Below, piece after piece: positions 30,177-37,466 of a stretch of 64,000 nucleotides of DNA. This DNA is from Sphingomonas beigongshangi (GTDB lineage Bacteria > Pseudomonadota > Alphaproteobacteria > Sphingomonadales > Sphingomonadaceae). Where the stretch lies: contig NZ_JADHDT010000003.1 of assembly GCF_016820445.1 (NCBI RefSeq), positions 248,001 through 312,000 on the forward strand. Direction: 5' to 3'. Below the pieces are notes generated by a model, which saw only the letters and a list, made by a program, of their open reading frames with translations, had not been told where the DNA came from and did not search any database. Both the position numbers and the translations under genes were made by a program. The first letter of the stretch is position 1, and each line of letters opens with the position of its first letter.

Positions 30177-30440
30177 ATGGCCACCTCAATCATGGAGCAG
30201 GGGCCTAGCGCCCCTGCCTTCGACGCCGCCGCATGGTTTGCCGCCTGGTCCGATCATGGCGGGATCGCAATGCTGCTGGGCGACCGGCTGTGGATCGGGC
30301 GGGCGCCAGTCCTCGACAGGGACGCCACACGGAGCCTCAACGGGCTTCGCGGGCCGATCATGCACCCCGACGCGCAAAACGCGCTGGCGGGGCTTCTCCG
30401 GGCGAATGCAGCCCTATCCGAACAGATGATGGAGGGCTGA
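30177..30440 (+). CDS. Small hypothetical island protein
   Basis: 87 residues from the ATG at 30177, immediately after the previous stop. Contains WFAAWSDHGGIAMLLGDRLW and a C-terminal helix ending SEQMMEG. Length and coupling are typical of accessory phage genes; no family recognised. Confidence 0.6.
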   Translation: MATSIMEQGPSAPAFDAAAWFAAWSDHGGIAMLLGDRLWIGRAPVLDRDATRSLNGLRGPIMHPDAQNALAGLLRANAALSEQMMEG

Positions 30441-30444
30441 CGCC

Positions 30445-30936
30445 ATGGCCACTCTCACTCAACCACAGCAACCCGACCTGCGCGCCTTCGTCGTGTACGA
30501 TCGTCTGCCGGAAGGCTACGTCGCATTCCCGGTCACGGATATGGCGAATGCACCTCACCTCCGGCCCGGTGACATCGCGATCATCGATCCAACCGACCGG
30601 GAACCGCAGTACGGCGAATTGTTCCTCATTGCATGGGGCGGCGAGCGCTCAGCCATCGTAGAAACCTGGACGCGCCCGATGACCTTGGGCTGTGGGCCGA
30701 ATGGTGAATATATCGAAACGATCGGCTGGCTGGTCGCCGGGTCCAACCGGCCTCGGTCATTCGCGGAAGCCAGCGAACGGCTCGATCGCGGCGGATATAT
30801 GGGCTGGGTCAACGGCACGTACGCGACGGAGGGACCACGCGCCGGCTACCTGAACGGCTTACTCCGCGGCAAGGTCGTCGGCGTTCTGGAGCCCGCCTTT
30901 GACGAGCCGATGCGCCAGATCGGGAGGGCGGCGTGA
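30445..30936 (+). CDS. LexA/S24-fold-like protein lacking the catalytic serine
   Basis: 163 residues. The segment MANAPHLRPGDIAIIDPTDREPQYGELFLIAW (residues about 33-64, shown here by its key elements LRPGD, IID and GELFLI) resembles the S24/LexA beta-fold where a Ser follows the first turn, but the expected DSM serine is absent (D-M-A-N instead). Later part has SNRPRSFAEASERLDRGGY. It might be a non-cleaving phage repressor C-domain homologue or antirepressor-like partner. Moderate confidence in the fold, low in the role. Confidence 0.55.
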   Translation: MATLTQPQQPDLRAFVVYDRLPEGYVAFPVTDMANAPHLRPGDIAIIDPTDREPQYGELFLIAWGGERSAIVETWTRPMTLGCGPNGEYIETIGWLVAGSNRPRSFAEASERLDRGGYMGWVNGTYATEGPRAGYLNGLLRGKVVGVLEPAFDEPMRQIGRAA

Positions 30937-31256
30937 TGGCGAGCCGCCCCATATCCGCCGAGCAGATGCTCGCCGCGATCCCCAGCCTGCCGCGCCCGAC
31001 GCTGGCCCGTCTAGTCGATCAGATGATCGATCGCCTGGACGAGCTGGATGGCGACGCGGATTACGAGGACAACGGCGACGCAGAGCCGATAGACGAGCGC
31101 GAGCCCGATGAAGAATTTGGGCTTATCGCCGGCTCCCCGGTAGCGGCGCCGCCTTCGGCACTTTCCCAGAACTTTGCTGGCAACATGCCCACAAGATGGC
31201 GGCTGTCGATCGCCACAGGTGCAGGGCTGTTGGAGGTGGTCAGGGGCGCAAGATAA
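30936..31256 (+). CDS. Small acidic hypothetical protein
   Basis: 106 residues; the ATG overlaps the preceding stop as TGATG. N-terminal helix (ISAEQMLAAIPSLPRPTLAR) followed by a very acidic stretch (DELDGDADYEDNGDAEPIDE, residues 34-53 approximately) and a neutral tail. Last gene of the cargo operon. No known domain. Confidence 0.55.
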   Translation: MASRPISAEQMLAAIPSLPRPTLARLVDQMIDRLDELDGDADYEDNGDAEPIDEREPDEEFGLIAGSPVAAPPSALSQNFAGNMPTRWRLSIATGAGLLEVVRGAR

Positions 31257-32072
31257 CCCGCACCGGGTCGGGCACCGTCGATCGTCTTCCATGGGTCGGC
31301 TCCTTCAGGGGAGTCGGCCCATTTGCATCGAGCGGGGTTCAGTTGAATCAGGAGAGGCTTTTCCACCGTTGGTGGTAATTGATCCGACGAATTACGTCGG
31401 AACCAACCGGCCGAAATTCGTCGGCTTGGTTTGCCCCCCAATTTGGGGAAAAAGCCTGATGGCCTGCGGATCGACGTCGCACGAGCGGACGCCGATTTGG
31501 CGTAAACCCCCGGATGGCCCAGATTTGCGCCATGGTGGCGCGAATTGACTGCCGACGAATTTCGTCGCCGCTGACAGGCGTAAAATTGCGCCCGTTCAGC
31601 GAGGTTGTTACGTCGCGCCCTGCGACACAACAATCGGCGTCCGATTAAGCGACGCCGATCCAGTCTCCTTACGCCAGCGGATAAGGCTCACAAGGCAAAC
31701 GCAACCCAGGGACGTACGTCGCGCGGTGCGACAAACGTATCCCCGTACGCTGCTGCTTTGGAAGACAGGTGATCGCATGGCCTCCAACGGTGGACGTGCA
31801 CTTCCTCAAAATGACTGCGTCCGAATTTCGGACGAAGACTGATCGACGGAAGTGTCGATCATAAGACGCGATGAGTTTGCTGCACGGCGCAGCGAACCCA
31901 CACCCTAACTTAAACTCAGGGTTTCGACGAGACTGCCGCTCGCCACAAGGGTATATGTTGAACATACACCCCATGCCCGAGCAGCAACGCCGCGGCACGA
32001 CACCGCGCAGCGGTTTTTTCCAGATCGGGAAATAACCTCTGATCGACAGCGCCAGTCCCGCGTCAGGTTTTA
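31257..32072. other. Palindrome-rich gene-free region, candidate origin or regulatory hub
   Basis: About 816 bp between convergent gene groups with at least ten short perfect inverted repeats. AATT-centred: 31384-31400, 31411-31424, 31436-31448, 31553-31567, 31818-31834. Others: CCACC-GTT-GGTGG (31363-31375), ACGCC-GATTT-GGCGT (31489-31503), GCGCCA-TGG-TGGCGC (31527-31541), GTCGC-N5-GCGAC twice (31612-31626, 31718-31732), 9-bp arms at 31633-31659, TGATCGAC/GTCGATCA (31840-31861), TATGTT-G-AACATA (31954-31966). The nearest replication genes lie 500 bp to the right. No convincing gene on either strand. Confidence 0.7.
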
Positions 32073-32270
32073 TCAGGTCCCCATGGGGTTCCGAGCGGCC
32101 CAGCGCTTCGACAGGTTGGCGATTGCCCGCGCTCTGCCAGCCTCGCTGGTCGGGCCGGTACTGAGGCCGCCATGGAGCCGGCACCGCCCAGATCGATAGA
32201 TGTCCGACCGTCGGCACGGCGTGCCCAGCCTGGTCATCGCGCCACAGGTCGCGCCTCGCAATTCGATCAT
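32073..32270 (-). CDS. HGGxSTGP-motif small phage protein
   Basis: 65 residues: CGAMTRLGTPCRRSDIYRSG, then RCRLHGGLSTGPTSEAGRAR. The two-cysteine start and HGGLSTGP core define a widespread family of small proteins in alphaproteobacterial phages and islands, whose function is unknown to me; the Cys/His residues suggest zinc binding. A 15-bp palindrome (32282-32296) lies just upstream of its start. It is in line with the primase-helicase operon, 300 bp downstream. Confidence 0.8.
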   Translation of the reverse strand: MIELRGATCGAMTRLGTPCRRSDIYRSGRCRLHGGLSTGPTSEAGRARAIANLSKRWAARNPMGT

Positions 32271-32570
32271 CCTCTAAACCTCCTGTATTTTACAGGCGGC
32301 GGGCGATGCGCAGCAGTACGCGCCTACGCGACTGTATATAGAAGAGACTTACCGTGTGCGCACATGCTGTCCGGAAACTGCCTTACGCCAATAGACCACC
32401 CGTCGCGCGCGCTGATCCCAAACCCACACCTGATCCGCCGTGATTCCAACGACTGCCCCGTATCTCATCCGTATTTTACGGAAGCCAGTACGGGGTGAGG
32501 TATCCGTGTGACGCTGACACCTTGGCCCCACCACTCGCCCGACCTATTGGGGGCCGCCGGCGTGACCTCG
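32271..32570. other. Gene-free spacer with two GTATTTTAC palindromes
   Basis: CCTGTA-TTT-TACAGG (32282-32296) and CCGTA-TTT-TACGG (32469-32481) share the 9-bp core GTATTTTAC and lie 187 bp apart. The left copy is 12 bp upstream of the HGG gene start, where an operator would sit. Nothing else was recognised in the spacer. Confidence 0.6.
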
Positions 32571-34007
32571 TCAAAACTTGGTCTGGCCGAGGTCACGCTT
32601 CACCTCCCCTAATGCCGGATTGCCTGCGACGTAACGGTCAGTCTTCCCGCCCTCGCTATCGGCTACTGCAACACCCGCACCCCTAAAGGGGGCGGGGTGT
32701 AGCGTAGCACTCGATGGCTCTGCTGCTACACCTTGCGACGCTACACCTTTTGCAGGTGTAGCAGAGTGGTCGTCGGCGCCTCTCCCGACCACGACGAACT
32801 TCTTCATTTGGCGGTTCGCGTCCCTTCGTTCTTCCACCCGCAGCACATCGTTTTCGATCCATGTACCGAGCATGCGGAGCACACGCGCCCTGTCGACCTT
32901 GTCGTTGATATTGAGGCCCAGCACGTCGGCAATGATGTTGCCCGCCCAATCCGCCGCGGAGTGATGGTGCTTGTACTCACCGGCTGCGATTGCAGCCTGG
33001 ACTTGGCGAAGATGATCCACAGAAATGCCCTCAAAGGCATCCGGCGGCGACCACGGCAGGACGACCCCCATGTTATCACCTTCGTCATTTACCCCATTGC
33101 CGAGGCTGACGGACGCCATGGTGAACCAGTCCGACTTGTCGCTGGGCGGGGCACGGTTGTTCTTGTCGTCGTACACCCGGAAATACCGGCGGCGCTTCTC
33201 GTCCTCAATGCCGTAGCGCTTGGCTTCCTCTTCGCTCATTCGGTTGAGGACCATCACTGAGCGACAGGCATTGACCAGCGCCACGGCACCCCGCCCAGAC
33301 AGCGCCGTGACCTCGCCAGCGCCGGCTTTGCTGACGTGGTGCGCCAGCCCGATCGCCGCATGAGCGTTCTTGGCAACCAGTGCCCATTCCTTCGCGATTG
33401 CGTCCACCTCCATGTTGTCGTTTTCGTTGGCAGCATGCGACGATACGAAGGGGTCGACGTGCAGATAGTCGATGCCGCGGGCGATCATTTCGTCCGTCAG
33501 CGCCGCCACCAGCGGCCGGTTGATCATGAAGCCTTCCGCCGCCGTCGAGGTGGCCAGCTTCAGGATAGCGCCGTCCAACGCGCTATCCACGAACAGCCGT
33601 CCGCCGATGTCCACAGCGCTGATGCTCCAGTGCTTGCACGCCGCCTGGATGATGCGGGCCAGTTCCTCCGCATCGTCCTCCAGGTTCCACAGCCAGACCC
33701 GCTTAGGACCGCCCGGCACTTCCTGACCGAGCAGGTTGCGCCCGGTGACCATTGCCAGCGCCTCGCCGACACTCAGGATGGTCTTTCCGGCCGCGCCAGG
33801 GGCGAGGATCGCCCGCACGTGACCGCGCTGGATCGCTCGACCATAGACCCATTCACGCGGCTTGATCGTCTCCGGATCGCGGAAGACATACTGCGTGGCG
33901 TGCACTTCGACCGGCTCTGACGCTGGTTTGGGCGATCCGCCATCAAGCGGCACCGGGGCGAACGGGCGGGCGTCGGCGGCCAGCGCCGCAAAAGAACGGG
34001 CGTTCAT
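32571..34007 (-). CDS. RepA-like hexameric replicative helicase (AAA_25 type)
   Basis: 478 residues from the ATG at 34005-34007, which overlaps the primase stop (ATGA); an upstream in-frame start would add ten residues inside the primase gene. Walker A is APGAAGKTILS (about residues 71-81), Walker B is in YLHVDPFVSS, and a GLAHHVSK motif follows, as in RSF1010 RepA-type RecA-fold helicases and phage/satellite replication ATPases. The C-terminal 60 residues are low complexity. Cytosolic; works with the adjacent primase to replicate the excised element. Confidence 0.85.
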   Translation of the reverse strand: MNARSFAALAADARPFAPVPLDGGSPKPASEPVEVHATQYVFRDPETIKPREWVYGRAIQRGHVRAILAPGAAGKTILSVGEALAMVTGRNLLGQEVPGGPKRVWLWNLEDDAEELARIIQAACKHWSISAVDIGGRLFVDSALDGAILKLATSTAAEGFMINRPLVAALTDEMIARGIDYLHVDPFVSSHAANENDNMEVDAIAKEWALVAKNAHAAIGLAHHVSKAGAGEVTALSGRGAVALVNACRSVMVLNRMSEEEAKRYGIEDEKRRRYFRVYDDKNNRAPPSDKSDWFTMASVSLGNGVNDEGDNMGVVLPWSPPDAFEGISVDHLRQVQAAIAAGEYKHHHSAADWAGNIIADVLGLNINDKVDRARVLRMLGTWIENDVLRVEERRDANRQMKKFVVVGRGADDHSATPAKGVASQGVAAEPSSATLHPAPFRGAGVAVADSEGGKTDRYVAGNPALGEVKRDLGQTKF

Positions 34008-34939
34008 GCCACCACCCCCATCAGGCTCTGGTTCCAATCCTTGGCGCCATCCTCGGGATAGATCACCCGAACCTCTACGCCGCGCCTCGACATTGCCGCC
34101 GCCGCCGTCTCAGCAGCCGCTCGGCCGGCCGTGTCCGCATCCCCGCCGATTACGACGCTGCGCACGCCAGAGGGCAATTGCAGCCCCGCCAGCATCCCGG
34201 CACCGGCCGACGCCCAGGCAGACGCCGCCCCCATCTCCATAAGGGAAAGCGCATCTTCCGCTCCCTCGCAGAGCGCCAAGCCATCATCGAGACACGGCCC
34301 GAGGTGGATCGCCCCGCCCCGCACCAGCCCCAGCGAAAACTTGACCTTGCCGTCAGTCGCTGCGGCCTTGCGGCCATCTTCCCGCAGAAAGGTGCGTTGG
34401 ATCCCCGCAGGCTCGCCATCGGCACCGGATACCAGCGCCACCATGGCCGGCAGCAATCCGCGCCCGTTGGCCTCCGCGACCCCGCTCTCCGCAGGCGGTT
34501 TGAGACGAGCAAAGCGCAGCGAGGACGGCAACTCGATCGTAATCCCCCGGCGTCGTAGATACGACTCCGCAGGCGTCCCCTCGATCGCCACGGCAGAACG
34601 CCACAGGCTCAGCGCATAGGCGTTGTCCCGCTCGGCCCGCGCCGTGACCTTCGGGGCCTCGACCACCGGCAGCGTACCGCCGCACAGGTGCTCGGCCGCC
34701 TCGCGCATAGACAGGGAATAGTAGCGCTGTACGAAGTCCAGCACGTCCCCGGTCGCATTGCACCCGAAGCAGTGCCACCGCTTGCCGTCCGCGAAGACGT
34801 AGAAGGATGGCGACCGGTCCTTGTGGAACGGGCAGCAGCCGACCAGCTCGCCCTGCTTCGGGCGAAGGTGCATCACCGCTCCCGCCACGGTCCCGACCGG
34901 GTAAAATTGCCGGATCGCCGGCACGTCTAGGAGGGCCAT
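34004..34939 (-). CDS. DNA primase, CHC2 zinc finger plus Toprim
   Basis: 311 residues. N-terminal zinc finger: CCPFHKDRSPSF ... WHCFGCNATGDVLDFV (residues about 35-70). The C-terminal Toprim domain has the acidic motif CEGAEDALSLMEMG and GGDADTAGRAA. Phage/satellite-type primases of this size lack the DnaG helicase-binding domain and pair with an AAA helicase, here the next gene. Overlaps its upstream neighbour by one base at 34939. Confidence 0.92.
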   Translation of the reverse strand: MALLDVPAIRQFYPVGTVAGAVMHLRPKQGELVGCCPFHKDRSPSFYVFADGKRWHCFGCNATGDVLDFVQRYYSLSMREAAEHLCGGTLPVVEAPKVTARAERDNAYALSLWRSAVAIEGTPAESYLRRRGITIELPSSLRFARLKPPAESGVAEANGRGLLPAMVALVSGADGEPAGIQRTFLREDGRKAAATDGKVKFSLGLVRGGAIHLGPCLDDGLALCEGAEDALSLMEMGAASAWASAGAGMLAGLQLPSGVRSVVIGGDADTAGRAAAETAAAAMSRRGVEVRVIYPEDGAKDWNQSLMGVVA

Positions 34940-35235
34940 CAGAAGTCCTCCCGATCGGTGGGGGGCCGTGACGTAACGCCGTCACGATCAGCCAAGGCAT
35001 CGTCGCAGATGGCGACATCACACCCGCCGTTATACTCGTCACGGTTCAGCGCGAGCGCGGCGGAGATGGCATCGACACCGTTCGAATACGGCCCGGAAAA
35101 GTGGCCCCAGCTATTGCCAGATCGGCTTTCGTGCCCGACCTGAAAGCCAGTCTCCTTGCTCCCCATCACGACCACCGTTCCGCAGAACGGCAACCGTGGC
35201 AGCGAGCGGCGCAGGGGGATGATAGCGGCGCTCAT
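34939..35235 (-). CDS. Small hypothetical protein in replication operon
   Basis: 98 residues, with SGNSWGHFSGPYSNGVDAIS and a Cys pair (GGCDVAICDD). Both ends overlap neighbouring genes, so it belongs to the leftward operon that runs from alpA to the helicase. Function unknown. Confidence 0.65.
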   Translation of the reverse strand: MSAAIIPLRRSLPRLPFCGTVVVMGSKETGFQVGHESRSGNSWGHFSGPYSNGVDAISAALALNRDEYNGGCDVAICDDALADRDGVTSRPPTDREDF

Positions 35236-35531
35236 TCGGCATCCTCCCGGCCGTAGACGCGGGAGAAGCCATCAGGACGCTTGAATTCAGGCGCCGGCAT
35301 ATCCCGCTCCCGATCAAAGCGGCGCAGCATCATGCCATTACCCTCGATGCCGAGGCTCAGACCCAGCTTGAACGCCGCCTCCATCGCGATCCGCGCCGCT
35401 TCGGCGTAGTCGCGAGCAGTCGCGATCCGGGCGGCAAACACGCGCTTGCCGTCCTTGCGGGTGTGCCGCACGACGCACCAGCGGGTACCTTCGACTTGGC
35501 GAAGGACAATCAGATTGTCAGGCGCGCTCAT
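35232..35531 (-). CDS. Small hypothetical protein in replication operon
   Basis: 99 residues. Starts MSAPDNLIVLRQVEGTRWCV with beta-rich N-terminus, then the helix ATARDYAEAARIAMEAAFKL. Four-base overlaps (ATGA type) with both neighbours. Not recognised. Confidence 0.65.
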   Translation of the reverse strand: MSAPDNLIVLRQVEGTRWCVVRHTRKDGKRVFAARIATARDYAEAARIAMEAAFKLGLSLGIEGNGMMLRRFDRERDMPAPEFKRPDGFSRVYGREDAE

Positions 35532-35755
35532 GCGTCACCCCCTTGCGTGATGACCGCCTCAATCTGCTGCGTCACGTATTCGGAGAACATGCTGCCCAAT
35601 TCGCGGCGAGCGTCTGTGCCGGGGTGCCGCGTGACGAGGATCGACAGGCCGGCATTGAACAGCAGCAGCGCGGCATGGACATGGCTATTATCCGCAGCTT
35701 CAAGCGCATCATTCGCCAGCAAGACAATGAACTCGCTCTGTTGATCGGCGCTCAT
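35528..35755 (-). CDS. Small hypothetical protein in replication operon
   Basis: 75 residues, one helical domain (FIVLLANDALEAADNSHVHA, then RRELGSMFSEYVTQQIEAV). Overlaps both neighbours by four bases. Not recognised. Confidence 0.6.
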   Translation of the reverse strand: MSADQQSEFIVLLANDALEAADNSHVHAALLLFNAGLSILVTRHPGTDARRELGSMFSEYVTQQIEAVITQGGDA

Positions 35756-36063
35756 GCCTGCGCCTCCTTCCGATCAAGGAACACCGCACGCCAGACGATG
35801 GCGTTCGCGCCCGACGCCTTGCGCCGCCGCTCTTCGGTCGCGCGGATCATCCCCAACTTGCGCAACTCCGTAAATCTTGGTTGCAGCGAGTACCGGGGCC
35901 GTCCCGTGATCGCGCAGACCTGATCGACCGTCAGGTTTTCTGGGTGGGCGCACAGCGTCTTTAGAACGACCTGACGCAGATCGGACGAAGACAGCGCGGC
36001 CATTGCAGCCGCCTCAATTGAGGTATCGACGCCGCGATGATTGTCCTGGGTGGGATAGCTCAT
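35752..36063 (-). CDS. Small winged-helix-like DNA-binding protein
   Basis: 103 residues. The central part (LRQVVLKTLCAHPENLTVDQ, VCAITGRPRYSLQPRFTELR, KLGMIRATEERRR) has helix-turn-helix then beta-wing pattern, as in small wHTH proteins of phages and resolvase-associated regulators. Could regulate the replication operon or act as an origin-binding accessory. Overlaps both neighbours. Confidence 0.65.
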   Translation of the reverse strand: MSYPTQDNHRGVDTSIEAAAMAALSSSDLRQVVLKTLCAHPENLTVDQVCAITGRPRYSLQPRFTELRKLGMIRATEERRRKASGANAIVWRAVFLDRKEAQA

Positions 36064-36269
36064 GCTTTGTCTCCCGAAACCAAAGGGGGGAGGCCGTGCT
36101 TTCGCAACAAGTCGGACAGCCAGCGCTCCTGGCGCTCGGTCAGCGGCTGGTCGCTGAAGGCGATCCCGCCGAGGAACTGGCCCGACTTGTAGTTAAGCGT
36201 CGGCTCGGGATGGTTGAGCAGCGATAGCGCTGCGATCTTGACGGGGTTCGCGTTCATGGGATGCGTCAT
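36060..36269 (-). CDS. Small hypothetical protein
   Basis: 69 residues: SGQFLGGIAFSDQPLTERQE followed by WLSDLLRKHGLPPL. This pattern (LTERQ..WL..L..K) recurs in small phage-island proteins that I cannot name further. Four-base overlaps with both neighbours. Confidence 0.6.
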   Translation of the reverse strand: MTHPMNANPVKIAALSLLNHPEPTLNYKSGQFLGGIAFSDQPLTERQERWLSDLLRKHGLPPLVSGDKA

Positions 36270-36499
36270 GCGACACCTCCGATCGGCTCATTACCTCCGT
36301 CAGTGCCCCAGATCAGAGATGCGATCAGGCCGGCACGAATGCCGGTCACGCCGTAGCGCGCGAGGCATTGCAGTTGCAGTGGAGGGATAGTATCTGTGCT
36401 GTCGCTGACGTGATGAAGTTTCTGGGAGGGTCGTGCGGTGCCAGCCGCGCGGCCCTTTCGCTTACCGGGCTTCGATACCCGAACCGATGCTGCCAGCAT
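36266..36499 (-). CDS. Small hypothetical protein
   Basis: 77 residues; very basic N-terminus (RVSKPGKRKGRAAGTARPSQ) and a hydrophobic C-terminal stretch (GIRAGLIASLIWG). Starts 3 bp after the AlpA-like gene. No family assigned. Confidence 0.55.
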   Translation of the reverse strand: MLAASVRVSKPGKRKGRAAGTARPSQKLHHVSDSTDTIPPLQLQCLARYGVTGIRAGLIASLIWGTDGGNEPIGGVA

Positions 36500-36502
36500 G
36501 GA

Positions 36503-36706
36503 TCACGCAGCAACCCGTGCGGAAGTGCTCGTAAGCACCTGCTGCGACGCCCAAGCGTCAAGATCAGCAATGGCATAAGTGACGATGCGTGCGCCAAGCT
36601 GACGAAATTGCGGGCCAGTTCCGTCTATACGCTTACGTTCGAGCGTACTTTGACCGATGCCGAGATACTTCGCAGCTTCGGGCGTTCGTAGGTATCCTTG
36701 GGTCAT
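36503..36706 (-). CDS. AlpA-like excisionase/regulator
   Basis: 67 residues from the ATG at 36704-36706, preceded by GGAGG with a 5-bp gap. MerR-type helix-turn-helix: YLRTPEAAKYLGIGQSTLER then a wing and YAIADLDAWASQQV. AlpA proteins regulate integrase expression or promote excision in P4-like satellites and islands. Heads the leftward replication operon; the open frame continues 52 codons upstream without homology. Confidence 0.85.
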   Translation of the reverse strand: MTQGYLRTPEAAKYLGIGQSTLERKRIDGTGPQFRQLGARIVTYAIADLDAWASQQVLTSTSARVAA

Positions 36707-36815
36707 ATCTGCCTCCGCCACATTGCGATTGCTTGTGGTGAAGCAGTCTTGGACCTGATGCCTTGCGGCGAAACAGGGGGCAAATAACCGCAACCGGCGT
36801 TGCGGTGAAATGCGG

Positions 36816-37466
36816 TCAAATGCCGGTGATATTAGCCAACTTTGCGGCGGTTTGCGGATCAAGATGCGCCTTGTTGCCTGGCCACGTGAGCCGATCGTAA
36901 TAAGGTCCGCCGCTACGGGACCACGTGTCCTCGCTGGGGCCTGGTTGTTCAGGCCATGAGCTGTAAATCGCCCGATACTCCGCCGCCTTGGTCGGCAGCG
37001 TCTCGCCCTTATTCAGTCGCTCATGGAAAAGGCGCAACGTCGCCAGCGCCTTGCCCCCCGATGGAACGGGCAGCCCGTCATCAAGCGAAAGCGGGGCCGA
37101 CGATGGCTCAGCTTCTGCTGCCAGCGGCGTCTCCATCGCTATGCCCAACACGCTCAACAGATCGCCTTCATCAAACTCAACCAGATATGCCTGCACCTGC
37201 GCGTGCTGGCCTCGCAGCACATAGAAGGTGCCAGCGTCCCACCTGCGATACTCAGAACCCGGCAGCGCGCGCATGTCTTCCCAGAATTGTGCCGGCAGGT
37301 GATAGCAGCCGTCATCCCCCCGGTCATAACCGGCATGTCCACGGGGGTTGCGGATCGCGCGGGCGCGCGACTTCACAAGTCCAAGGCTTGCCCATTCGAT
37401 TACGTTGCCTCCAAGGCTACGCAGATCGAGATGCCGCGCGCGACGCGCTGTTATCCAAGCACTCAT
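36816..37466 (-). CDS. Hypothetical protein coupled to the integrase
   Basis: 216 residues from the ATG at 37464-37466, which overlaps the integrase stop (ATGA), so translation is probably coupled. Contains EWASLGLVKSRARAIRN near residue 27, CYHLPAQFWEDMRALPGSEY and a C-terminal YDRLTWPGNKAHLDPQTAAK. The longer frame upstream is inside int. No domain recognised; could be an integrase accessory or unrelated cargo. Confidence 0.65.
   Translation of the reverse strand: MSAWITARRARHLDLRSLGGNVIEWASLGLVKSRARAIRNPRGHAGYDRGDDGCYHLPAQFWEDMRALPGSEYRRWDAGTFYVLRGQHAQVQAYLVEFDEGDLLSVLGIAMETPLAAEAEPSSAPLSLDDGLPVPSGGKALATLRLFHERLNKGETLPTKAAEYRAIYSSWPEQPGPSEDTWSRSGGPYYDRLTWPGNKAHLDPQTAAKLANITGI

Noticed and set aside
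31669..32217. 182-codon minus-strand frame in the palindrome region
   Set aside because: Out of frame with the well-supported HGGxSTGP gene it overlaps, and it runs through the palindromes.
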